Positions 6,593 through 14,084 of a stretch of 21,387 bases of DNA are shown one piece after another (position 1 is the first letter of the stretch; each line of letters starts with the position of its first letter). The translations under genes were made by a program, and so were the position numbers. The DNA lies in the NCBI GenBank assembly GCA_026417845.1, contig JAOACM010000006.1, positions 1 to 21,387 on the forward strand. The letters are read 5' to 3'. The stretch comes from Planctomycetota bacterium. Lineage in GTDB: Bacteria > Planctomycetota > SZUA-567 > H5-PLA8 > CALKMO01. The notes beneath the pieces were generated by a model. The model saw only the letters and a program-made list of their open reading frames with translations, was not told the origin of the DNA and did no database searches.

Positions 6593-8176
6593 GTGCATGT
6601 GCCCTATCCGCGCTCGTTCGAACAGCTTGCCCGCCCCGGTCTGCTTGTACCGGTGCGCAGGACATTTACAGGCGACGGACTGACTCCCGTTGCCGCCTTC
6701 CGGCGGATACATCGGGGGGAGTACGGTTTCCTTCTCGAATCGGTAGAACGCGGGGAGCGTATCGGGCGGTACAGTTTTGTCGGCTCCTCGCCGGAGGCCG
6801 TATTCCGCGGGACGATCTTCCCTTCGTTCGGCTACGAGGTACTTGATACGCGCTCCGGCGCCCTCCCAGGCGCAAGCCCGGCGGGCGGGGGGAGTGAAGG
6901 GCGGGAGTTGCCGCGCGCCATCCCGATCCCGGCGGTCTCGTCGGGAGCAGGCGATCCGATCCGCGCCTTCGCGGAGTACTTCGGCCGGTTCAGGGCCGCG
7001 GAGGTCGAGGGTCTGCCGCCGTTCGCCGGCGGCGCCGTGGGATACTTCGGCTACGACACGGTGCGGGCGATCGAACGGCTGCCGAACCCGCCGCCCAGGC
7101 GGATATCCGTTCCCGATATGCAGTTCATGATCTTCAGGACGCAGGTGATCTTCGACCATGTCAAGAACCTGGTCCACGTCGTCCATTACGCGGATCCATC
7201 GGACGGCGGTCCGGCGCGAGCCTGCGAACGGGCGGCGGAGGTGCTGGAGGATACAGCGAGGCGTCTGTCCGAGCCGGCGGATGTCGGGATAGACGATTTC
7301 CCGGTCCCTCTGCCCGACCCGCCCGGCGGGACGGTCTCGAACCTGAGCCGGGAGGAGTTCGTCGAAAGGGTCAGGCGTGCGAAAGAGTATATCGCGGCGG
7401 GGGACATAATCCAGGTGGTGCTTTCTCAGCGTTTTTCACTCCCGTGTCCGGCTCCGCCGTTCGAGATATACCGCGCGTTGAGGGCGATCAACCCGTCGCC
7501 TTACATGTTTTATCTTCACATGGGCGATCTGCATCTGGTGGGTTCGTCTCCTGAGGTAATGGTCCGGGTCGAGGGCCGGCGCGTGCTGGTACGTCCGATA
7601 GCCGGCACGCGTCCCAGAGGCGCCTTGCCGGAAGAGGACGAACGCCTCGGGCGCGAGCTGCTTTCCGATCCGAAGGAACTCGCCGAGCACGCGATGCTGC
7701 TGGACCTGGGGCGCAACGATGTCGGCCGCGTATCGGAAATGGGCTCTGTGCGGATCGAAGAGCAGATGGTCCTTGAGCATTATTCGCACGTCATGCACAT
7801 AGTCTCCACGGTGACGGGCCGTCTGCGGCCGGGTCTGGGAGCTTTCGACGCTCTCAGGGCCTGCATGCCGGCCGGCACCGTGACCGGCGCGCCGAAGATA
7901 AGGGCGATGGAGATAATAGACGAGCTGGAGCCGGAGACGCGCGGTCCCTACGCCGGCGCCGTGGGCATAATGGACTTCGCCGGCAACATGAACACGGCCA
8001 TAACCATACGGACGGTGATGGTCATCGGAGGGGAGGCTCACATCCAGGCCGGAGCAGGGATCGTGGCCGACTCGGACCCCGGGCGCGAATACGAGGAAAC
8101 CATAAACAAAGCGAAGGGAATGCTCAAGGCGCTGGGCCTTGCCCGTACCTTCATGTCTTCTCGAAGGAAGTCGTAA
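6593..8176 (+). CDS. trpE: Anthranilate synthase component I
   Basis: TrpE converts chorismate and ammonia (from glutamine via TrpG) to anthranilate, the first committed step of tryptophan synthesis. The 527-residue length is normal. Near the N-terminus FLLESVERGERIGRYSFVG is the TrpE signature containing LLES, the tryptophan feedback site, which favours TrpE over PabB. The chorismate-binding C-terminal half shows GDIIQVVLSQRFS, PIAGTRPRG, LLSDPKELAEHAMLLDLGRN, CMPAGTVTGAPKIRAMEII and GIMDFAGNMNTAITIRT. The probable start is GTG at 6593 (GTG 6599 is an alternative), seven bases after the previous gene, because homologues begin near this point. The ribosome site is weak. The partner gene trpG is not adjacent but lies after an unrelated exported-protein gene. 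No leader peptide or attenuator is visible upstream. Confidence 0.96.
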   Translation: MHVPYPRSFEQLARPGLLVPVRRTFTGDGLTPVAAFRRIHRGEYGFLLESVERGERIGRYSFVGSSPEAVFRGTIFPSFGYEVLDTRSGALPGASPAGGGSEGRELPRAIPIPAVSSGAGDPIRAFAEYFGRFRAAEVEGLPPFAGGAVGYFGYDTVRAIERLPNPPPRRISVPDMQFMIFRTQVIFDHVKNLVHVVHYADPSDGGPARACERAAEVLEDTARRLSEPADVGIDDFPVPLPDPPGGTVSNLSREEFVERVRRAKEYIAAGDIIQVVLSQRFSLPCPAPPFEIYRALRAINPSPYMFYLHMGDLHLVGSSPEVMVRVEGRRVLVRPIAGTRPRGALPEEDERLGRELLSDPKELAEHAMLLDLGRNDVGRVSEMGSVRIEEQMVLEHYSHVMHIVSTVTGRLRPGLGAFDALRACMPAGTVTGAPKIRAMEIIDELEPETRGPYAGAVGIMDFAGNMNTAITIRTVMVIGGEAHIQAGAGIVADSDPGREYEETINKAKGMLKALGLARTFMSSRRKS

Positions 8177-8193
8177 TTATTTGCCGCATTCGG
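8172..8193 (+). repeat. Dispersed repeat copy overlapping the trpE stop codon
   Basis: The stretch TAATTATTTGCCGCATTCGG matches the core of the copies at 15413-15438 and 19566-19591 (read on the minus strand). The TAA of trpE (8174-8176) lies inside it. It is the shortest and most diverged of these three copies. Confidence 0.4.
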
Positions 8194-8233
8194 GCCCACC
8201 CCCCATCCACCCCCTACGCCCCGCGAAAAAGCG

Positions 8234-8261
8234 TTGACACGCGGCGCGGAAGGTCTAGACT
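8234..8261 (+). promoter_or_regulatory. Sigma-70-type promoter for the exported-protein gene
   Basis: TTGACA (8234-8239), a 16-base spacer and TAGACT (8256-8261) lie in the gap after trpE, about 155 bases before the ATG at 8418. The perfect -35 and the TAnnnT -10 make this a good candidate. It implies the downstream gene does not depend on trpE transcription. Confidence 0.55.
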
Positions 8262-8417
8262 GCGAAAAGATATGCGTTTCTCGCGGCGGGGGGCCGGCGG
8301 AAGCGGACCTGGCTGACCGGTTCGGTGGAATTGTCCGCGTCTTTTTCCCGATTCGATGTCGGGTGCCGGCATCGCGCATCGAGGCTGCCGCCGCACGGGC
8401 GACGGAGGAGGGAGGAG

Positions 8418-10055
8418 ATGACCTGCGATCGTAACGCGCCGGTCGGGTTCCTGATGCAGGGCCTTGGCGCGATCATGCCGGTATTCCTGGCCGCAGCGTC
8501 TGCCCGGGCTGCCGAGCCGACCGATTATGAGAAAACCCTGCCGGAGGCGGAACGGCAGCAACGCCAGCAGGTGCGCGAGGAGCAGAAGCGCATCCTGGAG
8601 GAGTTCAAAAAGAAGCTCCAGGACGAGAACGCGAAGCTTCAGGAAGTCAAAAGCATGGAGGTAGCGATAGACGAGGACAAGCTGACCGTCAAGGAGCCCG
8701 CCACGCCCGAGGAGGCGATCGGCAGAAGCAGGATACGCGATATTTTCGAGATCGCTCCGGAAGATTTCGACATTCTGACGCACGACCGGTGGTCGCTGCA
8801 CATGCACGATTTCAAGTGCGACAACTTCGTCCTGGTGGACGAGAATCTCGCGCCTGCGCCGGGCCGGACCTGGCTGGCCCTCTCATTCACGATCACCAAC
8901 TCGACGGACAAGCCCAGGGCCATATGCCCCAAGTTCACTCTGATGACCAACAAGGGCGCCATCCGCCACCACATGGGCGGTTTCGTGCCGACGCGGATAT
9001 TGTCGGAGTCGGTATTGAAGGACCTCGAATCGCCGGTGGACATGTTCGCGTTCTTCCGGAAGGAAGGCGACAGGCTCGTCCCTAGGCAGCACTTCGAGCC
9101 GGGGGCGGTCCGGCATGGGGCGTGCGTGTTCCCGGTGGAAGATCAGGAGTTCTTCATGTTCAACGAGGCGCAGCTCCTGGTTGACGGCCTAAACAACGCC
9201 TACAAGTACGACAGGAAGCTCAAGCGCACGCTGGTGCTGACATTCGAGCGCGAGGGGGCTGAGTTCTTTCCCCACCGGGTGGGGTTCAAGTATCGTGGCA
9301 AGCGGTGGGAATGGGTATGGATGTGGGACCAGGACATAACTGTCTCTCTGGACGGCATCATGGACCGGAAGCTGAAGACTCCCAACGAGCGCGACAAGTT
9401 TCTCTGGGCGGCCAGATGGGAACAGTCGAATTCTACCGGGGTGCCTCAGGCCATAAAGGTAAAAGAAGTCAGGATGCTGCTCCCCATGAAGGTTGACGTT
9501 GGAGGGACGCAGGTCGAGATAAATGCCGAGGTGGTGGACGACGGCAAGTCCACGATACACAAGGCAGCCTACATGAAGGACGCCGGGATGGATTTCAAGA
9601 CCGACAGGCTGCTGGCGGCCACGATAAAGCCGGGCGACAGGATATCCGGGACCGCCATATTCGACGGGGCTGACGTGGATTTCGATAAGGCCTTCGATGA
9701 TATCGAGACGCTCCTGACTCTCAGGCTCGACAGGGATGGCGAGGCGAAATCGAAAGCGGAGAAGGTGAAGCCCATGGATCCCGAAAAGAAGGTGTCGCTG
9801 CCGTTCAATCTCTACACGGCCAGGCGGGTTCTGACGGCGGAGGAGCGGGAGGCGGTCAGGACTCAGGTGCTCGCGCAGGTGGAACCGGCCGTGCAGGGTC
9901 TCAAGGCGCGCAAGGCGGTGACGCTCAGCTTCAAGGCTGAAAGCGGTCTGGCGACCGGAGAGAGGACGATAAAGAGGTACTACCGCAAGCCCGGGAAGAT
10001 CGAAGAGGACTGGCTGAAGGCATGGGAGGAGCTGGGAAGGGAGCAGAAGGAATAG
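8418..10055 (+). CDS. Large exported protein of unknown function
   Basis: The 545-residue product has a short signal-like N-terminus (VGFLMQGLGAIMPVFLAAAS, then ARAAEP, a likely cleavage region). A charged helical stretch of about residues 40-80, likely a coiled coil, follows (EAERQQRQQVREEQKRILEE...). The body is strand-rich with phrases such as RTWLALSFTITNSTDKPRAI and ICPKFTLMTNKGAIRHHMGG, typical of beta-sandwich export-domain proteins. I do not recognise a family or any catalytic motif. The ATG at 8418 is chosen over an upstream open frame because GGAGGAGGGAGGAG directly precedes it and the signal sequence starts there. The gene has its own promoter and is inserted between trpE and trpG. 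Its stop is 26 bases before trpG. A periplasmic or surface role is inference from the signal peptide. Confidence 0.75.
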   Translation: MTCDRNAPVGFLMQGLGAIMPVFLAAASARAAEPTDYEKTLPEAERQQRQQVREEQKRILEEFKKKLQDENAKLQEVKSMEVAIDEDKLTVKEPATPEEAIGRSRIRDIFEIAPEDFDILTHDRWSLHMHDFKCDNFVLVDENLAPAPGRTWLALSFTITNSTDKPRAICPKFTLMTNKGAIRHHMGGFVPTRILSESVLKDLESPVDMFAFFRKEGDRLVPRQHFEPGAVRHGACVFPVEDQEFFMFNEAQLLVDGLNNAYKYDRKLKRTLVLTFEREGAEFFPHRVGFKYRGKRWEWVWMWDQDITVSLDGIMDRKLKTPNERDKFLWAARWEQSNSTGVPQAIKVKEVRMLLPMKVDVGGTQVEINAEVVDDGKSTIHKAAYMKDAGMDFKTDRLLAATIKPGDRISGTAIFDGADVDFDKAFDDIETLLTLRLDRDGEAKSKAEKVKPMDPEKKVSLPFNLYTARRVLTAEEREAVRTQVLAQVEPAVQGLKARKAVTLSFKAESGLATGERTIKRYYRKPGKIEEDWLKAWEELGREQKE

Positions 10056-10081
10056 CAAGTCCTTCGGAAAGTCCGTCGTTC

Positions 10082-10663
10082 ATGATCCTGGTTATAGATA
10101 ATTACGATTCTTTTACGTACAACCTGGTGCAGGCTATTGGTGCGCTGGGGGCGGAGCCGCGCGTTTTCCGGAACGACCAGATAACGCTGGAGGAGATCGA
10201 AAGGCTGGCGCCCGATCGGATAGTCATATCTCCCGGCCCGTGCACGCCCAGGGAGGCGGGCATATCGGTGCCGCTGGTGCGCCGGTTTGCGGGCAGGTTC
10301 CCGATCCTGGGCGTATGCCTTGGGCATCAGAGCATCGCGGCGGCGTTCGGCGCCGGCATAGTGCGCGCCGGGCGGCTGATGCACGGCAAGACGTCCCTGG
10401 TCGAACACGACGGACGTGGGATATTCCGGGGTCTGGCGAATCCCTTCGAGGCCGCGCGCTATCATTCGCTGATGGTCGAGGAGCGTTCGCTGCCGCCGGA
10501 GCTTTACGTGACGGCGCGGAGCGCTGACCTCAAGGAGCTGATGGGGCTGCGGCACGTCCGTTTCGCTCTGGAAGGGGTCCAGTTTCATCCTGAGAGCTTC
10601 CTGACGGCGGAAGGGCCGAAGCTGATAAAAAATTTCCTCGAAAATCCTTTTCACGCGGAGTAA
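10082..10663 (+). CDS. trpG: Anthranilate synthase component II, glutamine amidotransferase
   Basis: The 193-residue product is a class I glutamine amidotransferase that supplies ammonia to TrpE (or PabB). It begins MILVIDNYDSFTYNLVQ, the classic TrpG/PabA opening. It carries the oxyanion SPGPCTPREAG, the nucleophile loop GVCLGHQ with C79, and the FHPES motif with H169 and E171, so the catalytic triad is complete. The ATG at 10082 matches family starts; an open frame upstream from 10022 overlaps the previous gene and is not used. The Shine-Dalgarno is weak, and the gene starts 26 bases after the exported-protein gene, suggesting co-transcription with it from the promoter at 8234. Because TrpG and PabA are often the same protein, it may also serve folate synthesis. 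Confidence 0.95.
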   Translation: MILVIDNYDSFTYNLVQAIGALGAEPRVFRNDQITLEEIERLAPDRIVISPGPCTPREAGISVPLVRRFAGRFPILGVCLGHQSIAAAFGAGIVRAGRLMHGKTSLVEHDGRGIFRGLANPFEAARYHSLMVEERSLPPELYVTARSADLKELMGLRHVRFALEGVQFHPESFLTAEGPKLIKNFLENPFHAE

Positions 10664-10852
10664 CAGACCCGGGCCGTCGCTCTGAAGCTGGAGAAGGCAT
10701 CGAAGGGTGGATGCCGGCGCCGGCGGCACGGGCGGACCGGAGCGTTCCTTCGCGCCGGGAGGCGCGGTACGATCCGGCGGGCAGCCGCCGGTCCCTCCGG
10801 CGGCGGAGGGATCTGTTCCGCTGTGGCGCGGCGGCCGTTTCGGAGTCCGGCC

Positions 10853-11872
10853 ATGTCCGGGGTATCTGTGGAGAAGACGGTGTTGCGCGAGGTACGGGCG
10901 CGGCGGCTGATAGAGCCGGGCGAGCCCGTACTGGTAGCGCTGTCCGGCGGTCCGGACTCGGTCGCCCTCCTGTCAGCCCTGAAATCGCTGGCCGGGAGGC
11001 GCGGGTGCGGCTGGCTGTTGTTCGCCGCGCATCTCAACCATCGCCTGCGCGGCAGGTCATCCGACAGGGACGAACGGTTCTGCCGCCGGCTCTGCGGGGA
11101 ACTGGACGTGCCGTTCCGGTCCGAGGCGGTGGACGTCCGGAGGATCGCCGGGGCCAGAGGCATTTCGATCGAGACGGCTGCGCGCGAGGCGCGACGGGCG
11201 TTCCTGGTCCGTGCGGCGGACGGGTTCGGGTGCGCCACGGTGGCGGTAGCCCATCAGGCGGACGACCGGATAGAGACGCTCCTTTTCCGGCTCTGTCGCG
11301 GGACCTCGGCAGGGGGGCTTTCAGGCATCGAGTGGGAGTCTCCGCTCCGTACCGGACTGCGGCCCATCCGGCTGGTGCGTCCGCTGCTCTCGCTGTTCCG
11401 CTCCGACCTGCTCGAATATCTCCGCGAAAAGGGCCGTCCGTTCCGCAGAGACGCCACAAACCGCGATCTTAAGATTCCACGCAACTATATCCGGCACCGG
11501 ATAATCCCGGCGCTGGCCGGGCGGGTGCATCCCGGTACCCGGCTCGCCCTTTGGCGGCTGGCGGAGAGCGCCGGGGAAACATCCGGACGCGAAAAGCGAT
11601 CTCGGCTCTCGCTCTTCCGGGCCTGCGCGGGGCTGGGCCTGTGCGGGGAGCTGCGGCTTCCGGTGGAGGCGGAGGGCTACGATGCGGACGATGTGCGGGA
11701 TGCGCTGGCGGTCGCGCGCGAGGTCTGGCGTGTCGAGGGGCCTCCGTCGTCGGAGGATCTCCGGCGGCTTGGCGCGCTCCTCCGTCCCGGACCGGCGGCG
11801 CGCCTCGACCTGCCGGGGGGGCTGATCGCGGAGCGCGGGGGCCGGTCGGTCCGCATCGGGCCGCGGCGTTGA
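10853..11872 (+). CDS. tilS: tRNA(Ile)-lysidine synthase
   Basis: TilS attaches lysine to C34 of the tRNA-Ile with CAU anticodon using ATP, changing its codon and amino-acid identity. The 339-residue product has the N-type ATP pyrophosphatase P-loop SGGPDS (31-36), the downstream AAHLNHRLRG, ETAAREARRAFL, and VAVAHQADDRIETLLFRL followed by RGTSAGGLSGI. RDATNRDLKIPRNYIRHRII completes the conserved core. The C-terminal part is short and weakly conserved, as in compact TilS forms. The ATG at 10853 (MSGVSVEKTVL) is preferred because GGAGT precedes it; a GTG at 10823 in the same frame is an alternative. A 189-base gap separates it from trpG. Its stop codon overlaps the -35 box of the csm3 promoter. 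Confidence 0.94.
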   Translation: MSGVSVEKTVLREVRARRLIEPGEPVLVALSGGPDSVALLSALKSLAGRRGCGWLLFAAHLNHRLRGRSSDRDERFCRRLCGELDVPFRSEAVDVRRIAGARGISIETAAREARRAFLVRAADGFGCATVAVAHQADDRIETLLFRLCRGTSAGGLSGIEWESPLRTGLRPIRLVRPLLSLFRSDLLEYLREKGRPFRRDATNRDLKIPRNYIRHRIIPALAGRVHPGTRLALWRLAESAGETSGREKRSRLSLFRACAGLGLCGELRLPVEAEGYDADDVRDALAVAREVWRVEGPPSSEDLRRLGALLRPGPAARLDLPGGLIAERGGRSVRIGPRR

Positions 11873-11896
11873 CAAAGGCGCGCGTTCGGGTAAGCT
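11869..11896 (+). promoter_or_regulatory. Sigma-70-type promoter for csm3-csm4
   Basis: TTGACA (11869-11874) overlaps the tilS stop codon and is followed after 16 bases by TAAGCT (11891-11896). Transcription would start near 11903, leaving a leader of about 130 bases before the csm3 ATG. The layout shows that the csm pair is an independent unit and not a read-through from tilS. Confidence 0.55.
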
Positions 11897-12034
11897 CCCT
11901 GCCCGATCCGTCGAGAGGCTGCAGCATTCCTCTTCTTACGGGAAGGTGTTTCGCCCCTTTGAGCGGTAGGGGAGGAGCAGAAGCGGATCGAGGGGCAGGC
12001 GCAAACGGCGAATCAGTGGAGGAATGGCGTCGGG

Positions 12035-12691
12035 ATGGAACTCAAGGAATTCAGGCGTATAACGGCGAGGCTCAGGTGCGAGAGCGGGCTGCACATCGGG
12101 GGCAGGAGCGAGGGCTTTAGCGTTGGCGATCTGGACGGCCCCATCGCGCGCGACCCGATGACCGGCCAGCCGTACATACCGGGCTCTTCGCTTAAGGGGA
12201 AGCTGCGCTCCCTGCTGGAAATGAAATATTCGGCCCACACCAAGGAAACCGGCCGGCCCTGCAACTGCGCGCAGTACGACACGTGCGACGTGTGCCGACT
12301 GTTCGGCTGCGGGGAGGCGGTCAGATCGTCGCAGCCGACCCGGCTGTTGTTTCGCGACTGCCGGCTGACGGCCGACTCGGCGGCGGCGCTTGCGCGCGGA
12401 GCCGACGAGCTTTACAGGCAGGCCGAGGTCAAATCCGAGATCCGCGTGGATCGCTCAGCCGGCAAGACGGCCCACGGCGGCCTGCGGCAGATCGAAAGGG
12501 TTCCGGCCGGGACCGAATTCGACGTGGAGATCGTGCTGCGGATTTACGAGGGCGACGATCCCGAAAAGCACGTGGCGAAAGTTAAGGAGTGCTTCGAACT
12601 CCTCCAGCAGGATTACCTCGGCGGCGGCGGCTCGCGCGGCTACGGCAAGGTCAGGATATACGACCTGGCCGTTGACGGCCGGCCCGTGTGA
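12035..12691 (+). CDS. csm3: CRISPR type III-A RAMP protein Csm3 (Cas7 family)
   Basis: Csm3 forms the helical backbone of the Csm effector along the crRNA and cuts target RNA every six bases. The 218-residue product shows HIGGRSEG (20-27), DLDGPIARDP (32-41), PYIPGSSLKGKLR (46-58), the Cys-rich CNCAQYDTCDVCRLFG (C76, C78, C84, C87), a DRSAGKTAHGGLRQIERVPAGT stretch shortened here to its core LRQIERVPAGT (150-160), and the Gly-rich QDYLGGGGSRGYGKV (192-206). D34 aligns by eye with the catalytic Asp of characterised Csm3 proteins, so RNA cleavage may be retained. The size is normal. The ATG at 12035 follows an AGTGGAGG-type site. The stop overlaps the csm4 start. No cas10, csm2, csm5, cas6 or array is nearby, which is unusual for a Csm3. 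Confidence 0.92.
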   Translation: MELKEFRRITARLRCESGLHIGGRSEGFSVGDLDGPIARDPMTGQPYIPGSSLKGKLRSLLEMKYSAHTKETGRPCNCAQYDTCDVCRLFGCGEAVRSSQPTRLLFRDCRLTADSAAALARGADELYRQAEVKSEIRVDRSAGKTAHGGLRQIERVPAGTEFDVEIVLRIYEGDDPEKHVAKVKECFELLQQDYLGGGGSRGYGKVRIYDLAVDGRPV

Positions 12692-13881
12692 TTCCGGATA
12701 ATCTTCCGATGGCCTGCGCGATATATCGGGCGGGGCTTACGGTTGAGGGGCCGATTTCCGTTCCGTGGACGGCCGACACCATATTCGGCCACATATGCTG
12801 GGCCGTGCGCGACGGGTGGGGCGAGGGCGCACTGAAGGCGCTCCTGGATATGTGCCGCGCAGGGGATCCGCCGTTCGTCCTGTCCGACGCGCTGCCCGGC
12901 GATATGCTGCCGAAACCGGCGACGGCCGAGGAGATATTCGACAGGGTTTGCCCGGCCACGGAGCGCGCATCGTTACCGGACAGGCTGGAAAAGCTGTCCG
13001 GCCGCCGGTTCCTGCCGCCGGCATGTTTCGACGCGCTCCGCCGCGGGGAGATTTTCGACGTGGCGGCTCTGGATGCGGCCGGCGAACCCGCGGTCGTGTC
13101 GAGGCGGCTGGCGCGGGCGGCGGTGGACCGTGCGCGCGGGCGGCTCGTCCCTTCTCGCGCCGAGGCGCTGGTGCCGATCCCTGCAGCTGTTGCTGTTGCT
13201 GCAGTTCCGGCAGCTCCGGCGGTTCCGGCACCCCAGGCGGCTCAGGCGACTGCTGCGGCTCAGGCGGCTGCGGCAGCCGGGGCGGCCGGCCAAGTGGATA
13301 CCCAGGCGGACGCCAATGGGGCCGGCGCCCCGGAAGGCACGGCCGGCGGCGCAGAACGCGATTCTGCGCCCGCAATCCCGAACGTCCGCAGCGGGAGCGG
13401 CGCGGTACGGTACAATGTCTACATAAAGGCAAAGGACGACTGGACTGACAGGCTGGACGCCTGCTTCAAGACGCTCTCGGTCTCCGGAATGGGCGGAGGC
13501 TTGTCCATCGGGATGGGGCGGTTCAATTACATCCCGATGGAGCGTTTCCGCTTTGCTCCCGTCGAAAAGGCTAACGGTTTCGTATCGCTTTCGCATTTCG
13601 TCCCGGCGGCTTCGGATCCGACGGAGGGGGCTTACGGATTGAAGCTCAAGCGCGGGCGGGTTGGTGGCTGCCGGTCGGGACGCAGCCCCTTCAAACGGCC
13701 GCTCCTGATGCTCGAGTCCGGATCCTGTTTCATGACGGGAAGCGAGCCTGCGGAGTTTTACGGGCGGGTCGTCGAAGACATAGCGCCGGATTATCCCGGG
13801 GTCGTGCAGGTGTGCTTTGCCTTCGCGGTGCCGATGCGGCTGCCATGGTGGGGCGGAGGCGGCGCCAGGCGGAAAAGCTGA
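12688..13881 (+). CDS. csm4: CRISPR type III-A RAMP protein Csm4 (Cas5 family) with low-complexity insert
   Basis: Csm4 caps the 5' handle end of the crRNA and contacts Cas10. The 397-residue product shows the family features: YRAGLTVEGPISVPWTADTI with FGHICWAVRDGWG (13-45), FVLSDALPGDMLPKP (63-77), the Gly-rich loop GMGGGLSIGMGRF (267-279), and KRPLLMLESGSCF near the C-terminus. Residues about 161-236 are an Ala/Pro/Gln-rich, low-complexity insert (13168-13395), absent from the roughly 300-residue Csm4 proteins I know. It sits between AVDRARGRLVPSR and RYNVYIK, where Csm4 normally has a short loop. The GTG at 12688 overlaps the csm3 TGA by four bases; ATG at 12709 is an alternative. Without cas10 nearby its usual partner must be encoded elsewhere or be missing. 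Confidence 0.88.
   Translation: MIPDNLPMACAIYRAGLTVEGPISVPWTADTIFGHICWAVRDGWGEGALKALLDMCRAGDPPFVLSDALPGDMLPKPATAEEIFDRVCPATERASLPDRLEKLSGRRFLPPACFDALRRGEIFDVAALDAAGEPAVVSRRLARAAVDRARGRLVPSRAEALVPIPAAVAVAAVPAAPAVPAPQAAQATAAAQAAAAAGAAGQVDTQADANGAGAPEGTAGGAERDSAPAIPNVRSGSGAVRYNVYIKAKDDWTDRLDACFKTLSVSGMGGGLSIGMGRFNYIPMERFRFAPVEKANGFVSLSHFVPAASDPTEGAYGLKLKRGRVGGCRSGRSPFKRPLLMLESGSCFMTGSEPAEFYGRVVEDIAPDYPGVVQVCFAFAVPMRLPWWGGGGARRKS
13168..13395 (+). other. Ala/Pro/Gln-rich low-complexity segment inside csm4
   Basis: Imperfect GCN/CNG-type codon repeats (GCTGTTGCTGTTGCTGCAG and similar) encode runs of Ala with Pro and Gln, then a Gly/Ala/Asp-rich tail. The frame stays open and re-enters conserved Csm4 sequence, so this is an in-frame expansion and not a frameshift. 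Confidence 0.7.
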
Positions 13882-14084
13882 GGACCCATCCGGAGCCTTC
13901 CCGTGGGCAGGCGGATGGCGCTGCTGCGAGAGCCCGGCCTGAAAACCTCGGGCTCAGAGCAACGGCTCAGAGCTGACCGCCTTTCCGGCGGGAGGTTTCT
14001 GGATGGAATCCAAGGCTCGGGCGCTGCCAGGATTTCGTACGGCAACCGTGGTCCGCGGGCGGGATTGAACGGGAGCGCAGGCAT

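Noticed and set aside
5916..6665. Minus-strand open frame over the small basic protein gene
   Set aside because: Ala/Ser/Phe-rich antisense of the Lys/Ala-rich tail; the sense strand has a recognisable protein.
9189..10058. Long minus-strand open frame opposite the exported-protein gene
   Set aside because: It is antisense to a gene with a signal peptide and strong ribosome site; its His/Leu/Arg-rich sequence is typical of GC-rich antisense frames.
13882..14084. Possible terminator after csm4
   Set aside because: The AGCCCG/CGGGCT stem has only six pairs and no T-run, so it is mentioned but not called.
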